Below, piece after piece: positions 17,675 through 26,616 of a stretch of DNA of 64,000 nucleotides. Every line of letters starts with the position of its first letter. The stretch's first letter is position 1. Both the position numbers and the translations under genes were made by a program. The notes below the pieces were generated by a model. That model searched no databases, had not been told where the DNA came from, and worked only from the letters and a program-made list of their open reading frames with translations. Source of the DNA: CAWKGC01 sp963849005 (GTDB lineage Bacteria; Pseudomonadota; Gammaproteobacteria; Burkholderiales; Usitatibacteraceae); assembly GCA_963849005.1 (NCBI GenBank), contig CAWKGC010000023.1, positions 744,001-808,000 of the forward strand. The letters are read 5' to 3'.

Positions 17675-18298
17675 TCAGCCCTTGCGAGCGGCGTGGCGGC
17701 GGTAGAAGTCGATGACCTTCGGCACGTAGGCCACGGTCTCGGGATAGGGCGGGATCTGGTTTCCCGCGCGGATCACGGCGTTCTCGCCGGCGTTGTAGCC
17801 CGCAAGCGCCAACTGGATGTTGCCGTTGAACATCGCCAGCAGGTCCTTCAGGTACCTCACGCCCCCGTGGATGTTGTCCACCGGATCGAACGCATTGGCC
17901 ACGCCGTAACGCCGGGCGGTGTCGGGCATCAATTGCATCAGCCCCGTTGCGCCCTTGCGCGAAACCGCGGCCGGGTTGTAGCCCGACTCCGCTTGTATGA
18001 CCGCGTGCACGAGCGACTTGTCGACACCGTGGGTACGGCTTGCCGTATCGATGATCCCGGAATACTTGAGGATGTCCGCTTCCGAAGGCATGTAGGCCGG
18101 GGCGGCAGACTGCGGCCTCGCCTTGTTGCCCTCCCCGCGGATGAACTTGTAGCGCGGGTCGAGGCTCGGCATGTTGGTGAAATGCTTTACGCCATTCTCG
18201 TCGGTGAAACCGTAGATGTCGGCGCGGGCCGCGGTCGCAAAGAGGCCTCCCGAAGCCAGGAGCGCGAGCGGCAGCAGTAGGCGGATCGCTGAGTGCAT
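17675..18298 (-). CDS. Lytic transglycosylase with DUF4124 and SLT domains
   Basis: This encodes 207 residues from ATG 18298, where the signal peptide begins (cleavage near ARA-DIY, residue 27). Residues 28-44 (DIYGFTDENGVKHFTNMP) are a DUF4124 motif. From about residue 80 comes the soluble lytic transglycosylase domain, with catalytic Glu104 in HAVIQAESGYNP, then GLMQLMPDTARRYGV, NIHGGVRYLKDLL and ALAGYNAGENAV, all standard family-1 motifs. It should cleave peptidoglycan in the periplasm with formation of anhydro-muramic ends. There is no Shine-Dalgarno; a TATAAT box ends six bases before the ATG, so the message may be leaderless. Confidence 0.93.
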   Translation of the reverse strand: MHSAIRLLLPLALLASGGLFATAARADIYGFTDENGVKHFTNMPSLDPRYKFIRGEGNKARPQSAAPAYMPSEADILKYSGIIDTASRTHGVDKSLVHAVIQAESGYNPAAVSRKGATGLMQLMPDTARRYGVANAFDPVDNIHGGVRYLKDLLAMFNGNIQLALAGYNAGENAVIRAGNQIPPYPETVAYVPKVIDFYRRHAARKG

Positions 18299-18304
18299 GG
18301 GTCG

Positions 18305-18332
18305 ATTATACGGAAAATGGACTAAGAAGCAA
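18305..18332 (-). promoter_or_regulatory. Promoter of the lytic transglycosylase gene
   Basis: On the minus strand TTGCTT (18332-18327), a 16-bp spacer and a perfect TATAAT (18310-18305) are present. Only CGACCC separates the -10 from the start ATG, so initiation would fall at or next to the start codon. Confidence 0.6.
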
Positions 18333-18452
18333 TTCCAAGTCTTTGCTTTGTCAAGGCATTTCCGGAATATCCCGAAATGCCTGCCTGGCGGTTGGTCAAC
18401 TCCGGCCGCCCCGAAGTTCATCGCCGCGCGAATCGCGCCGCCTTCCCTCCCC

Positions 18453-21400
18453 CTAATTGGCCTCCACCCGGACCAGGTTGTCGTCGGAGTTGCGGTCGAC
18501 GCGCTTGTTGTACGGGTCGACGCCGACGAACTGCGGAAGCTGGTCGACCACCATCGTCACCTCCTGCTTGCCGGTCTTCATCGGGCGCCGTTCCATCAGC
18601 AGCACGGACTCGCGCTTGTAGCCTTTCTTGCCTGGCTCGGCCGTGAACGCGCCGACGTCGAATGGCTCGTCGAGCGGCGCTTCGGTCTCCTTGCCCTTGC
18701 CGTCGGCATGGAGCTTGCGCCCTTCGACCACGAAGCTCACGTCGTACTTGCCGTCGGCACGCTTCTTCGCCTTCGCATCCGTGGCCTTCATGTCGTAGAG
18801 GGTGATCTTCTCGAAAAGGTCGGTGATCAGCTGCTCGTGCTGCGGCCCCGCCTCGGCGCGCAGGATCCGCACGAAATCCGACGACGAGGGATAGGGCGCG
18901 CCCTTGAAGGCGTATTGCGCGAGGAGCTTGCGCAACGCGCTGTTGACCACCTCCTCGCCGACCGCCTCCTTCAGCCAGTACATCACCAGCGCGCCTTTCT
19001 GGTAATGGATGTAGTCCTGGTTTTCCACCCTCACCAGCGGCAGCTCCTCGATGACCTCGCCGCCGCGGCTGCGCAGGTACCTGTCCAGCTCGCCCTTCAG
19101 GAACTTGCGGATGCCTTCCTTGCCGTAGAGCTTCTCCATCACCAGCAGCGCCGAATACTGCGCGAAGCTCTCCGAGAGCATGGTCATGCCCTGCTTCTCC
19201 GCGCCGATCACCTGGTGCGCCCACCACTGGTGGCCCATCTCGTGCGCGGTGACGTAGGTGACGAGGTCGATCTTCTCGTCGTTGCGGTCGTCCGGGATGG
19301 TTCTGGATGAAGCCGATCCCCTCCGAGTACGGCATGGTGTTGGCGAAGGCCTGCGCGAAGTTCGCGTACGCCGGGAATTCCAGGATGCGCGCCTGGCGGA
19401 ACTGGTAGGGCGAGAAGCGCTCGCCGTAGACGTCCAGCGAAGCCTTCATCGCGTCGAGCATGCGCTGCACGTTGTGCTCGTGCGCCGGGTGGTAGTACAC
19501 GGCGAGTTCCACGGGCTCCCCGCCCTTCGGCGTGTGCGTGGCCTTCTTGACGTCATAGCGGGCCGACTGCATGGAGAAGAAGTTCTGGATCGGCGCCTCG
19601 GTCTTCGTCACCAGCGTGCGGCGGCCATCCTTCGTCGTGTCGCTCACCGTGTATCCCGGCGCAAGCGGCATCTGGTCGGCCTCGGTCGAGACCGTGATCT
19701 CGGCCGTCACCCAGTCGCTGTCGCGGCGCAGGTAGGTGTGCGCGAGCGCCGCCTCGTCCTCGAGCTTCGGCGGGCGCAGTTCGGGCGGCAGGCCGTGCTT
19801 CCGGCGCTTGGCGCGGTCCTGCAGCAGCGCGTCGCTTGCCCATGCCCAGCAACGGCGCCACCTCCATGTTGTTGACGAAGGTGCCGTTGCCGACGATGCG
19901 GGTGAGCGGATTGTTGTTGGGAAACCCGCGCTCCTCGAGCCGCGTGGCAAAGCGGATCGTGCGCTTCTCGCCCGGCTGCATCGGCACGTCGAAGGTGTAG
20001 ATCCGGTAGTCGAAGTCCTTGTACTCCTTGCCGAGCTTCGCGCCCTCGACCTCGAGCATCTCCATCTTCGCGGGCGGCGCCCAGCGCACGTGCACTTCCT
20101 TGAGCGGCGCGCCGCTGCGGTTCTCGATGAGATAGCTGCCCTTGGTGAGCGCCCGCGCCTGCGACGGGTAGAGGTCGACCGCGAGCTTCACGTCGGTGAT
20201 GCGCGGCTGCTCCACCTTCTCGTAGGCAAGCAGCGCCTTCTCGTACTCGGCGGTGCGCTCCTCCACCTGGGGCGTGGTGCGGTACTCGTTGAGGATGTTG
20301 GTGTTGTAGAAGATCCAGCCGCCGATGCCGGCCCACGCCACTGCCGCGCCCGCGATGACGCGGCCGGGCGTGCCGTGCAGGCGATGCGCCAGGCGCTGCA
20401 GGCGCGGCGCCAGCCGCGTCTCCGCGCCGCGCCGCCACAGCAGGTGCGAGACCACCAGCAGGATCAGCGCGAAGGCCAGCCAGTAGGCGTCGAACCACGC
20501 GCGGCCGATCCAGAAGCGCCCCATGCCGTTCATGTCCGACAGCGGCACCGGCGAATTGCCGCCGTAGTTGTAGAGGTTGTGCTCGAAGCCGATGGTGTTG
20601 AGCGTGACCGTCGCGACGACGTACACCAGCATCACCGCCCAGCCGAGGTACTTGTTGGGCACCAGCGCCTGCACGAATACCGCAAGCGCGGCCAGCAGGA
20701 CGCTGCCGATGAGCCCGGGCAGCACGAACCACAGCAGGTAGGCCATCGGCTGCACGGCCGTGTAACCATGAGACAACTGGAACAGGATCGCGGTGAGCAC
20801 CGCCACCACGTAGCAGGCCAGCAGCACCAGCGTGATGGCGAGCACCTTGGGCACCATGAACGCCCAGTCCGGCGCCACGGTCGCATCGACGATCTCGTGG
20901 ATGCGCCGCTCCCGGTCGCGCCACACCAGTTCGCCCGCGTAGTAGATGGCGATGATGATCGGGATGATGCTGAAGGCGCCCACGAGCGTCTGCACCATGA
21001 CGCGCGTCACCGGGAAGTACACCGTGCCGCGGAACTCCACCGTGCCGGACATCCCGCCGAAGGAGTTGAACACGCCGACCGCGAGCAGCACGAAGAATGC
21101 CGGGCTCTTGAACACGAAACGCAGGTCGAAGGCGCGTGAGCGCCTTGAGCTGCGGCCAGCTGGCGCTGCCGTCGGTGACGGGGGACGCGAGCGGCTTCGC
21201 GGGCGGCGGCAGGTCGGCTGCCGCGCGCTTCGCTTCCTTCGCGGAGCTCGCCTTGATGCCCTTCGCCTCGAAGCGGAACACGGCATAGGCGACGGCGAAG
21301 AACGCGGCCGCGAGTCCCAGCCAGATGAGGCGGTTGTAGAGCATCACGCCTTCGATCGCGGGGACGATCGTGTTGCGCTCGGTGGCCGTCCAGTACTTCG

Positions 21401-22055
21401 TCACCCGGTTCAGGGCGCTCAGCGCGAACGGGTCCGAAAGCGACGCCACTGTGTCGAACTCGGGGTCGCGCAGCAGCACGCGCGTGGTGATGAAAAGCAC
21501 GAGGAAGGCCACGACGCCGACATAGGTCCACATCATCGAGCGGGTCGCGGTCGCGAGCGCGAAGAACAGCGCGCCCATCACCAGCAGGCTCGGCAGGCTG
21601 TAGACGAACAACGCATACAGATAATGGTTGGCGACGAACGGCCCCAGCTTCTCCTGGTCGAGCCAGGGCATGAGCGACCCGATGAAGATCGCCAGGGGGA
21701 CGCTGGCCATCACGAGGAAGGCGATCGCCATCGCGCCGAGGAAGCGGCCGACGAGGTAATCGAACTTGGTGACCCGGGTGGCGCGCAGGATCGGCGCGAA
21801 ACCGGTCTCGTCGTCGCGGATCACCACGTTGGCGACGAAGGCCGTGATCACGAACAGGCCGAACAGGTTCATGATGCCGACCGTCTGCAGGATCGCGAAC
21901 GGGGAATTGACGTTCACGTTGCCGCGGCCGCCGATCTGGATCTGGTCGATCGTGACCGAGCCGAAGGTAAGGAGGAAGAAAAGCGCGAAGCCGACGAAGA
22001 AGAGCGGCGAGCGCAACTGGTAGCGCGCCTCGAAGGCGGCGATCCGGGTCAGCAT
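18453..22055 (-). pseudogene. ABC-2 permease fused to M1 aminopeptidase, with three apparent frameshifts
   Basis: From ATG 22055 (GAGGAG upstream) the protein reads in four consecutive frames, about 1200 residues in total, as expected for ABC permease/M1 peptidase fusions. The first frame (to about 21135) gives MLTRIAAFEARYQLRSPLFF and six membrane helices. The second (to about 19838) gives a second permease half (FVFKSPAFFVLLAVGVFNSF onward). The third (to about 19300) is the peptidase N-domain. The fourth carries the zinc site HEMGHQWW and the downstream Glu in SESFAQYSALLV, the HExxH-18-E pattern of M1. Each join needs one extra base to be removed. Either a recent pseudogene or a sequence artefact; the conservation favours the latter. 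Paired with the ATPase 10 bp upstream. Confidence 0.85.
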
Positions 22056-22065
22056 CGCGGTCTCC

Positions 22066-22956
22066 TCAGGCGGCGACGGGTTGTTCGCGGCGGCTCTTCG
22101 AGAGCGTGGCGAAGTACAGGTCTTCCAGCGCGCCTTCCACCGGCTCGAAGCCCGGCTCGGGCGCCGCATCGGCGATGACGTGGATCACCGTCTGCCCGCC
22201 GCGCAACCGGGTCGAGATCACTTCCATGCGGCCGCGATAGTCGGCGAGCTGGTGCTTGTCGATGGCGCGCCGCCAGACCTTGCCGTCGAGCGCGGAAAGC
22301 AATTGCGAAGGCGCGCCCACCTGCACGATCTTCCCCGCGACGATGATCGCCATGCGCGAGCACAGGTCCGTCACGTCGTCGACGATGTGGGTGGAAAGGA
22401 TCACCACCACGTTCTCGCCGATCTCGGAGAGCAGGTTGTTGAAGCGGTTGCGCTCCTCCGGGTCGAGGCCCGCGGTCGGCTCGTCGACGATGATGAGCTG
22501 CGGCTTGCCGATCAGCGCCTGGGCGATGCCGAAGCGCTGGCGCATGCCGCCGGAAAAACCGGCGACCGCCTTCTTGCGCACGTCCCAGAGATTGACCTGC
22601 TGCAACAGCGACTCGAGCGTGTCCTTGCGCTCCCCGGCGCGCGCGATGCCCTTCAGCACCGCGAGGTGGTCGAGCAGGTCCCACGCCGACACGCGCGGAT
22701 AGACGCCGAAGTCCTGCGGCAGGTAGCCCAGCGTCGCGCGCAGCTTCTCCGGGTCCTTGATCACGTCGATGTCGCCGAAGCGGATCGTCCCCGCAGACGG
22801 CGTCTGCAGCGTCGCGATGCAGCGCATCAGCGTGGACTTGCCGGCGCCGTTGGGGCCGAGCAGCCCGAACATGCCTTTCGGGATCTCGAGCGTCGCGCCT
22901 TCGAGCGCCTTGGTGCCGTTGGGATAGACGTGGGTGACGCCGCTGAGGGAGAGCAT
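22066..22956 (-). CDS. ABC transporter ATP-binding protein
   Basis: This encodes 296 residues from ATG 22956; the frame extends upstream only into non-homologous sequence. Walker A is GPNGAGKST with K40, the Q-loop is GYLPQDFGVYP, the signature is FSGGMRQRFGIAQAL near residue 135, Walker B is LIIVDEPTAGLDP and the switch His is in STHIVDD. About 80 further residues at the C-terminus are typical of ABC-2 drug/polysaccharide-type ATPases. It is followed at 10 bp by its permease/peptidase partner. Such pairs are common in Proteobacteria and Bacteroidetes but have no settled substrate. Confidence 0.95.
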   Translation of the reverse strand: MLSLSGVTHVYPNGTKALEGATLEIPKGMFGLLGPNGAGKSTLMRCIATLQTPSAGTIRFGDIDVIKDPEKLRATLGYLPQDFGVYPRVSAWDLLDHLAVLKGIARAGERKDTLESLLQQVNLWDVRKKAVAGFSGGMRQRFGIAQALIGKPQLIIVDEPTAGLDPEERNRFNNLLSEIGENVVVILSTHIVDDVTDLCSRMAIIVAGKIVQVGAPSQLLSALDGKVWRRAIDKHQLADYRGRMEVISTRLRGGQTVIHVIADAAPEPGFEPVEGALEDLYFATLSKSRREQPVAA

Positions 22957-23213
22957 GGTTTTCCTTGTGGGAGGGAGTCCGGGCAGGCGACAGTGAACGA
23001 CAACCGGGGGCGGCAAGGCAAGGGGCGTGGCGACGAAACGCAGAAAACAGGGCACCAAGCGCCGCCGGCGGCAAGGTAAACTGCGCTTCGGACGTGGCCC
23101 TTCGACAGGTTTCGCCAGACCCCAACGCCGTTGCCGTCGAACAGGCGTCCGCAATGCAGGCCCGGCCCACCGGGCCGCCACCAGCCACGCATCAGCGCAC
23201 AGGGGAGTTCCTC

Positions 23214-24668
23214 ATGATTCCAAAGGGAAATTTTGTCGGCGCGTGCCTCATTGTCCTGGGCTTCGCCACGGCGCTGGCTGCGCAGCCAGCGTGGGCCGAT
23301 TCCAAGGCGGAGATCCTCTACGCGTCGGCGACCGCCACGACGCTCACGATCAGCGGAAACAAGTTCTCGCGAGGCCTGGCGAAAGTCACCCTCGGATCCC
23401 TTCCGCCGCTGCCCATCGTCTCCCAGACGCCCAACCAGATCGTCGCCACCCTGCCCCCCGGGTTGGGCGGCGGAAACTACGTCCTCGCCATTTCCTTCGG
23501 CAAGAAGAAGAGCAGCGAAGACGACGACATCGACGCCGAATTCATCGTCACGATCGGCGCCACCGGGCCTGCCGGGCCGCCTGGCCCCAAGGGCGATGCA
23601 GGAACGCCTGGTGCGCAGGGCCCGGCCGGGTTGCCGGGAGCAACTGGCGCGCAAGGGCCGGCCGGAATGCCGGGGGCGGCAGGCGCGCAGGGGCCCGCCG
23701 GAGTGCCAGGGGCGCAGGGACCGTCGGGTCCGCAAGGGCCTTCCGGATTGCCGGGTGCGCAAGGGCCGTCAGGCCCGCAAGGTCCCTCGGGGCTGCCGGG
23801 AGCGCAGGGTCCGTCGGGCCCACAAGGTCCGTCCGGTCCGCAGGGGCCGGAAGGACAGCCGGGCGCGGCGGGAGCGCAGGGGCCCAAGGGCGATCCGGGA
23901 GTCGCAGGACCGCAAGGCGCCAAGGGCGATACCGGCGCTGCGGGAGCGCAAGGTGCGATCGGCCCGCAAGGTGCGATCGGCCCGCAAGGTGCCATCGGTC
24001 CGCAAGGTGCAACTGGTGCCGTTGGCCCGATCGGCCCGCAAGGCGTAGCCGGTCCCATTGGCCCGATCGGCCCGCAAGGCGCGAAGGGCGACACCGGAGC
24101 AGCCGGCGCACAAGGCCCGAAAGGCGATACCGGCGCGGCCGGCGCGGCAGGGACGGCGGGCATCCAGGGGCCGAAGGGCGACACCGGAGCGACCGGGGAG
24201 CAGGGTCCGCAAGGCATTGCCGGCAACCTCGCGCTCGCCGGACAGATGTGCCCAACCGGGCAATTCGTGACCGGCTTCGACGCCGGCGGGAATATCGTCT
24301 GCAAGGGCATCGGCGGCACGCCGCTTTCGATCGTCGTCGAAGGGCACCCCAACGTGGAAGTCTTTTGCCGCGTCGGCGACTACGCTTGCCAGGGCCGCGA
24401 AGTCTGCGAGGCGGTCACCGGCACGGTGTGCGTGCACCAGGAGTACAACTGCGCGGGAGCGGGCACCGTGGGCTCGTGGTATCCGCTCGACGGCGTTTCG
24501 GGCAGCTTCAAGTTCAACTTCGCCTATACCTACGACTTCGCCCCGGCATCTGCCGGGCTCGGGCCCGACTACGGCAATATCTGCGGGACCGTGGTTTCGC
24601 AGTTCTCCCGCTACGGCCTTGCCGCGACGCATTCCGCCGCGGGCCTCGGCCATTGGGTTCGCCAGTAG
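23214..24668 (+). CDS. Secreted collagen-like protein with N-terminal IPT/TIG-like domain
   Basis: This encodes 484 residues from ATG 23214 (GGGGAG upstream), with a signal peptide ending near AWA-DSK. Residues 33-112 look like an IPT/TIG immunoglobulin-type domain (TTLTISGNKFSRGLAKVTLG, PNQIVATLPPGLGGGNYVLAI). Residues of about 114-336 form some 70 uninterrupted Gly-X-Y triplets rich in GPQGP, GAKGDTG and PGAQGPSG, predicted to make a collagen triple helix. The C-terminal 145 residues are globular with several Cys (VEVFCRVGDYACQGREVCEAV). Probably a trimeric surface fibre. A second protein of the same plan is encoded at 29952-31172. It ends at a strong terminator. Confidence 0.88.
   Translation: MIPKGNFVGACLIVLGFATALAAQPAWADSKAEILYASATATTLTISGNKFSRGLAKVTLGSLPPLPIVSQTPNQIVATLPPGLGGGNYVLAISFGKKKSSEDDDIDAEFIVTIGATGPAGPPGPKGDAGTPGAQGPAGLPGATGAQGPAGMPGAAGAQGPAGVPGAQGPSGPQGPSGLPGAQGPSGPQGPSGLPGAQGPSGPQGPSGPQGPEGQPGAAGAQGPKGDPGVAGPQGAKGDTGAAGAQGAIGPQGAIGPQGAIGPQGATGAVGPIGPQGVAGPIGPIGPQGAKGDTGAAGAQGPKGDTGAAGAAGTAGIQGPKGDTGATGEQGPQGIAGNLALAGQMCPTGQFVTGFDAGGNIVCKGIGGTPLSIVVEGHPNVEVFCRVGDYACQGREVCEAVTGTVCVHQEYNCAGAGTVGSWYPLDGVSGSFKFNFAYTYDFAPASAGLGPDYGNICGTVVSQFSRYGLAATHSAAGLGHWVRQ
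23706..23840 (+). repeat. Three 45-bp tandem repeats in the collagen region
   Basis: Three in-frame units (23706, 23751 and 23796) encode PGAQGPSGPQGPSG plus one residue each (L, L, P). Synonymous differences between units show they are not a fresh duplication. Confidence 0.85.
23951..24004 (+). repeat. Three 18-bp tandem repeats in the collagen region
   Basis: Units AGGTGCGATCGGCCCGCA (twice exact) and a third with two changes encode GAIGPQ repeats. The two exact copies suggest recent slippage. Confidence 0.85.
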
Positions 24669-24688
24669 GAAAAGAGGGCAACAGTGAA

Positions 24689-24718
24689 AAGGGCTGCCGG
24701 TCGGCAGCCCTTTTTTTC
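24689..24718 (+). terminator. Strong terminator after the collagen-like gene
   Basis: Stem GGGCTGCC/GGCAGCCC with loop GGTC, preceded by AAAA and followed by seven T, so it could work in both directions. The stop codon of the convergent nnrS-like gene overlaps its T-tract. Confidence 0.93.
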
Positions 24719-25910
24719 AGCCCGGCTTGCCGTCGAGCCTCGAGCGCGTGAGGATCGGCCAGTAGCGAACGGCATAAATCCCGTACGCGGCCGACCACAG
24801 CAGGCTCGATAGCGCGACGCTCTCGGCATAAGCCCCCGGCGCGAACAACGCGCCAAGAACGCGCGCAAGCGCCGCAAGCTGCACCAGCACGAATGCAGCG
24901 ACCTCGAATCGGTCGGCCTGCAATGAGCGCCCCGTGTGGCCTCGCGCGGTGCGCGTCATCATGCCGAGCGTGAGCCCGCCGATCGCGCCGATCGTCAGCG
25001 CGTGGATGGCGACCGATTCGGGCACGAGTCCCAGCGCCGCCAGCATGCGCAGGACGAGATGCACGACGATCCACGCGTAGGCGGCATGGAGTATCCACAC
25101 CAGCGGATTGCCCAGCGTGCGCCAGGGACGCCAGAACAGCAGCCGCGCAAGATGGGCGGCGGCGGCGATGCCGAGGATGATCGGCACGACCGGGCCGATG
25201 CGAAAAACGTCCGCGGCGAGCAATGCGAGAAGCGAACCGAGCGCGAACTTTTCGACCAGCGGCAGGCGCGTGGCGCCCGCGCCCGGCACGCCGTTGTTGG
25301 TGAACATCGGGATCACGCGACCGCCCACCACCGCCATGACGAAGAGCACGAGGTCGAGCCCGACCATGAGGCCCGCGCGCGCCGGGAACACGATCGTCCC
25401 GCCCAGCGCGAGATGCACCGCGAGGATGACGCCCCCCATCGCGGTGAGGAGAGCCACGAAGAAATAATTGCGGCGGTTGTCGCTGCGCCACAGCGGGATG
25501 GCGATCGAGATCGCGATCGCCACGGGGAAGGCGGCGTTCACGATCATCGACGCCGTGGCAAAGGGCGTCAGGACCAATACCCTTCCAAGCAGCCACAGCA
25601 ATGCCAGCGCCGCCAGCGCGCCTCCCTTGGGGGTCGGCTGGCCGGTCCAGTTGGGCACCGCCGTCAACAGGAATCCCGCGATCACTGCAGTGACGAAACC
25701 GACGAGCATCTCGTGGCCGTGCCAGCCCGGGCCCTGCACGTAGGCCATCGGCAGGAGCCCCGTGTATTGCGCCGCCCAGGCGAGGATCGAAAGCGACGCA
25801 AACGAACTGGCGAGGAGATAGAACGGGCGAAAACCGAGGCTCCAGAGCGCGAGGCCTTGCGGCGCCCCGGGCTTCGGGTCAGTCGACAAAGTGTGCAGGG
25901 AACTGGACAT
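24717..25910 (-). CDS. nnrS: NnrS family haem-copper membrane protein
   Basis: This encodes 397 residues from ATG 25910. About twelve hydrophobic segments cover the whole length. The NnrS signatures LWSLGFRPFYLLASSFA at the N-terminus, GPGWHGHEMLVGFVTAVIAGFLLTAVPNWTG (first part) near residue 60, VVGGRVIPMFTNNG and the late MMTRTARGHTGR are all present. NnrS proteins bind haem and copper in the inner membrane and protect against nitric oxide stress; they are often under Fnr/Dnr control. It converges on the collagen-like gene and shares its terminator. No denitrification genes are next to it. Confidence 0.93.
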   Translation of the reverse strand: MSSSLHTLSTDPKPGAPQGLALWSLGFRPFYLLASSFASLSILAWAAQYTGLLPMAYVQGPGWHGHEMLVGFVTAVIAGFLLTAVPNWTGQPTPKGGALAALALLWLLGRVLVLTPFATASMIVNAAFPVAIAISIAIPLWRSDNRRNYFFVALLTAMGGVILAVHLALGGTIVFPARAGLMVGLDLVLFVMAVVGGRVIPMFTNNGVPGAGATRLPLVEKFALGSLLALLAADVFRIGPVVPIILGIAAAAHLARLLFWRPWRTLGNPLVWILHAAYAWIVVHLVLRMLAALGLVPESVAIHALTIGAIGGLTLGMMTRTARGHTGRSLQADRFEVAAFVLVQLAALARVLGALFAPGAYAESVALSSLLWSAAYGIYAVRYWPILTRSRLDGKPG

Positions 25911-25994
25911 GGCGTCCCAGTGGGTGCGGGATCATTCGAAGCGACAGCATAGCCATTCCCTGGACGCGGTGGCTTGATCTGATGCAGGCGCGTG

Positions 25995-26024
25995 AAAAAC
26001 AAAAGGCCGCCCGATTGGGCGGCC
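25995..26024 (-). terminator. Terminator of the tRNA-Ala/tRNA-Glu transcript
   Basis: On the minus strand the stem GGCCGCCC/GGGCGGCC with loop AATC is followed by TTTTGTTTTT. It lies 12 bp past the tRNA-Glu 3' end. Confidence 0.9.
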
Positions 26025-26035
26025 TTCCTGTTTAC

Positions 26036-26111
26036 TGGCGTCCCCACCGAGATTCGAACTCGGGTTATCGCCGTGAAAGGGCGGTGTCCTAGGCCTCTAG
26101 ACGATGGGGAC
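26036..26111 (-). tRNA. tRNA-Glu (anticodon TTC)
   Basis: A 76-nt cloverleaf with encoded CCA. The acceptor is GTCCCCA and its complement, the anticodon loop CTTTCAC gives anticodon UUC, and the T-arm is CCGAG/CTCGG. The first pair of the anticodon stem is a C-A mismatch where this tRNA usually has C-G. It is 16 bp downstream of tRNA-Ala in one transcript. Confidence 0.96.
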
Positions 26112-26127
26112 TTACATCAAAACCGAT

Positions 26128-26203
<76 letters not shown>

Positions 26204-26216
26204 AACCGAGCGGAGA

Positions 26217-26245
26217 ATTATACCGATTTCGGCGATTTCTTGCAA
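26217..26245 (-). promoter_or_regulatory. Sigma-70 promoter of the tRNA-Ala/tRNA-Glu operon
   Basis: On the minus strand TTGCAA (26245-26240), a 17-bp spacer and a perfect TATAAT (26222-26217) precede the mature tRNA-Ala by 13 bp. Confidence 0.85.
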
Positions 26246-26319
26246 AATGTCGGTTGAATTCAATGCGTCGGGCATCCGGCCCGGCGCCCGAAGCTGCCGA
26301 AAAACCCGAGACCGCCGCC

Positions 26320-26616
26320 ATGAAAAACCCCTTCACCGAGCACCCGCATTCCATCGGCGAGACCTACCTCGGCCATGCGCTTGCCGCCTCGCGCATTTGC
26401 GTCCGCCTCGGTATCGCCGCGACGGCGGCCGGCATCCATGCCGTGCTGCCCTTTGTCTTCGTGACGACCACGCGGCGCATGGTCAACGAGATGAGCGACG
26501 AGTTCAACTCGGGGCGGCGCACCCGCCTGCGCGGAAGAAGCGCTCAGCCTAGCCCGCAATCTCGATCGTTTCGCCTGGACCGGGCACCGTCACGTTCCAG
26601 CCAAGCTGCTCCGTGA
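26320..26616 (+). CDS. DUF6356-like small membrane protein
   Basis: This encodes 98 residues from ATG 26320. The N-terminus NPFTEHPHSIGETYLGHALAAS and the single hydrophobic helix LGIAATAAGIHAVLPFVFVTT match small DUF6356 inner-membrane proteins of about 70-90 residues. The last 30 residues (after EFNSGRR) are Arg/Ser-rich and run antisense over the end of the convergent hydrolase gene, so the true end may be earlier; a frame change would reach a TAG at 26550-26552. Function is unknown. Confidence 0.65.
   Translation: MKNPFTEHPHSIGETYLGHALAASRICVRLGIAATAAGIHAVLPFVFVTTTRRMVNEMSDEFNSGRRTRLRGRSAQPSPQSRSFRLDRAPSRSSQAAP

Noticed and set aside
18453..22055. Programmed ribosomal frameshifting in the ABC/M1 gene
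   Set aside because: Three shifts with no common slippery sequence, plus similar shifts in six unrelated genes, point to sequence errors or decay.
23477..24352. Proline-rich minus-strand frame opposite the collagen region
   Set aside because: The complement of Gly-X-Y codons gives Pro/Cys/Gly-rich repeats without meaning.
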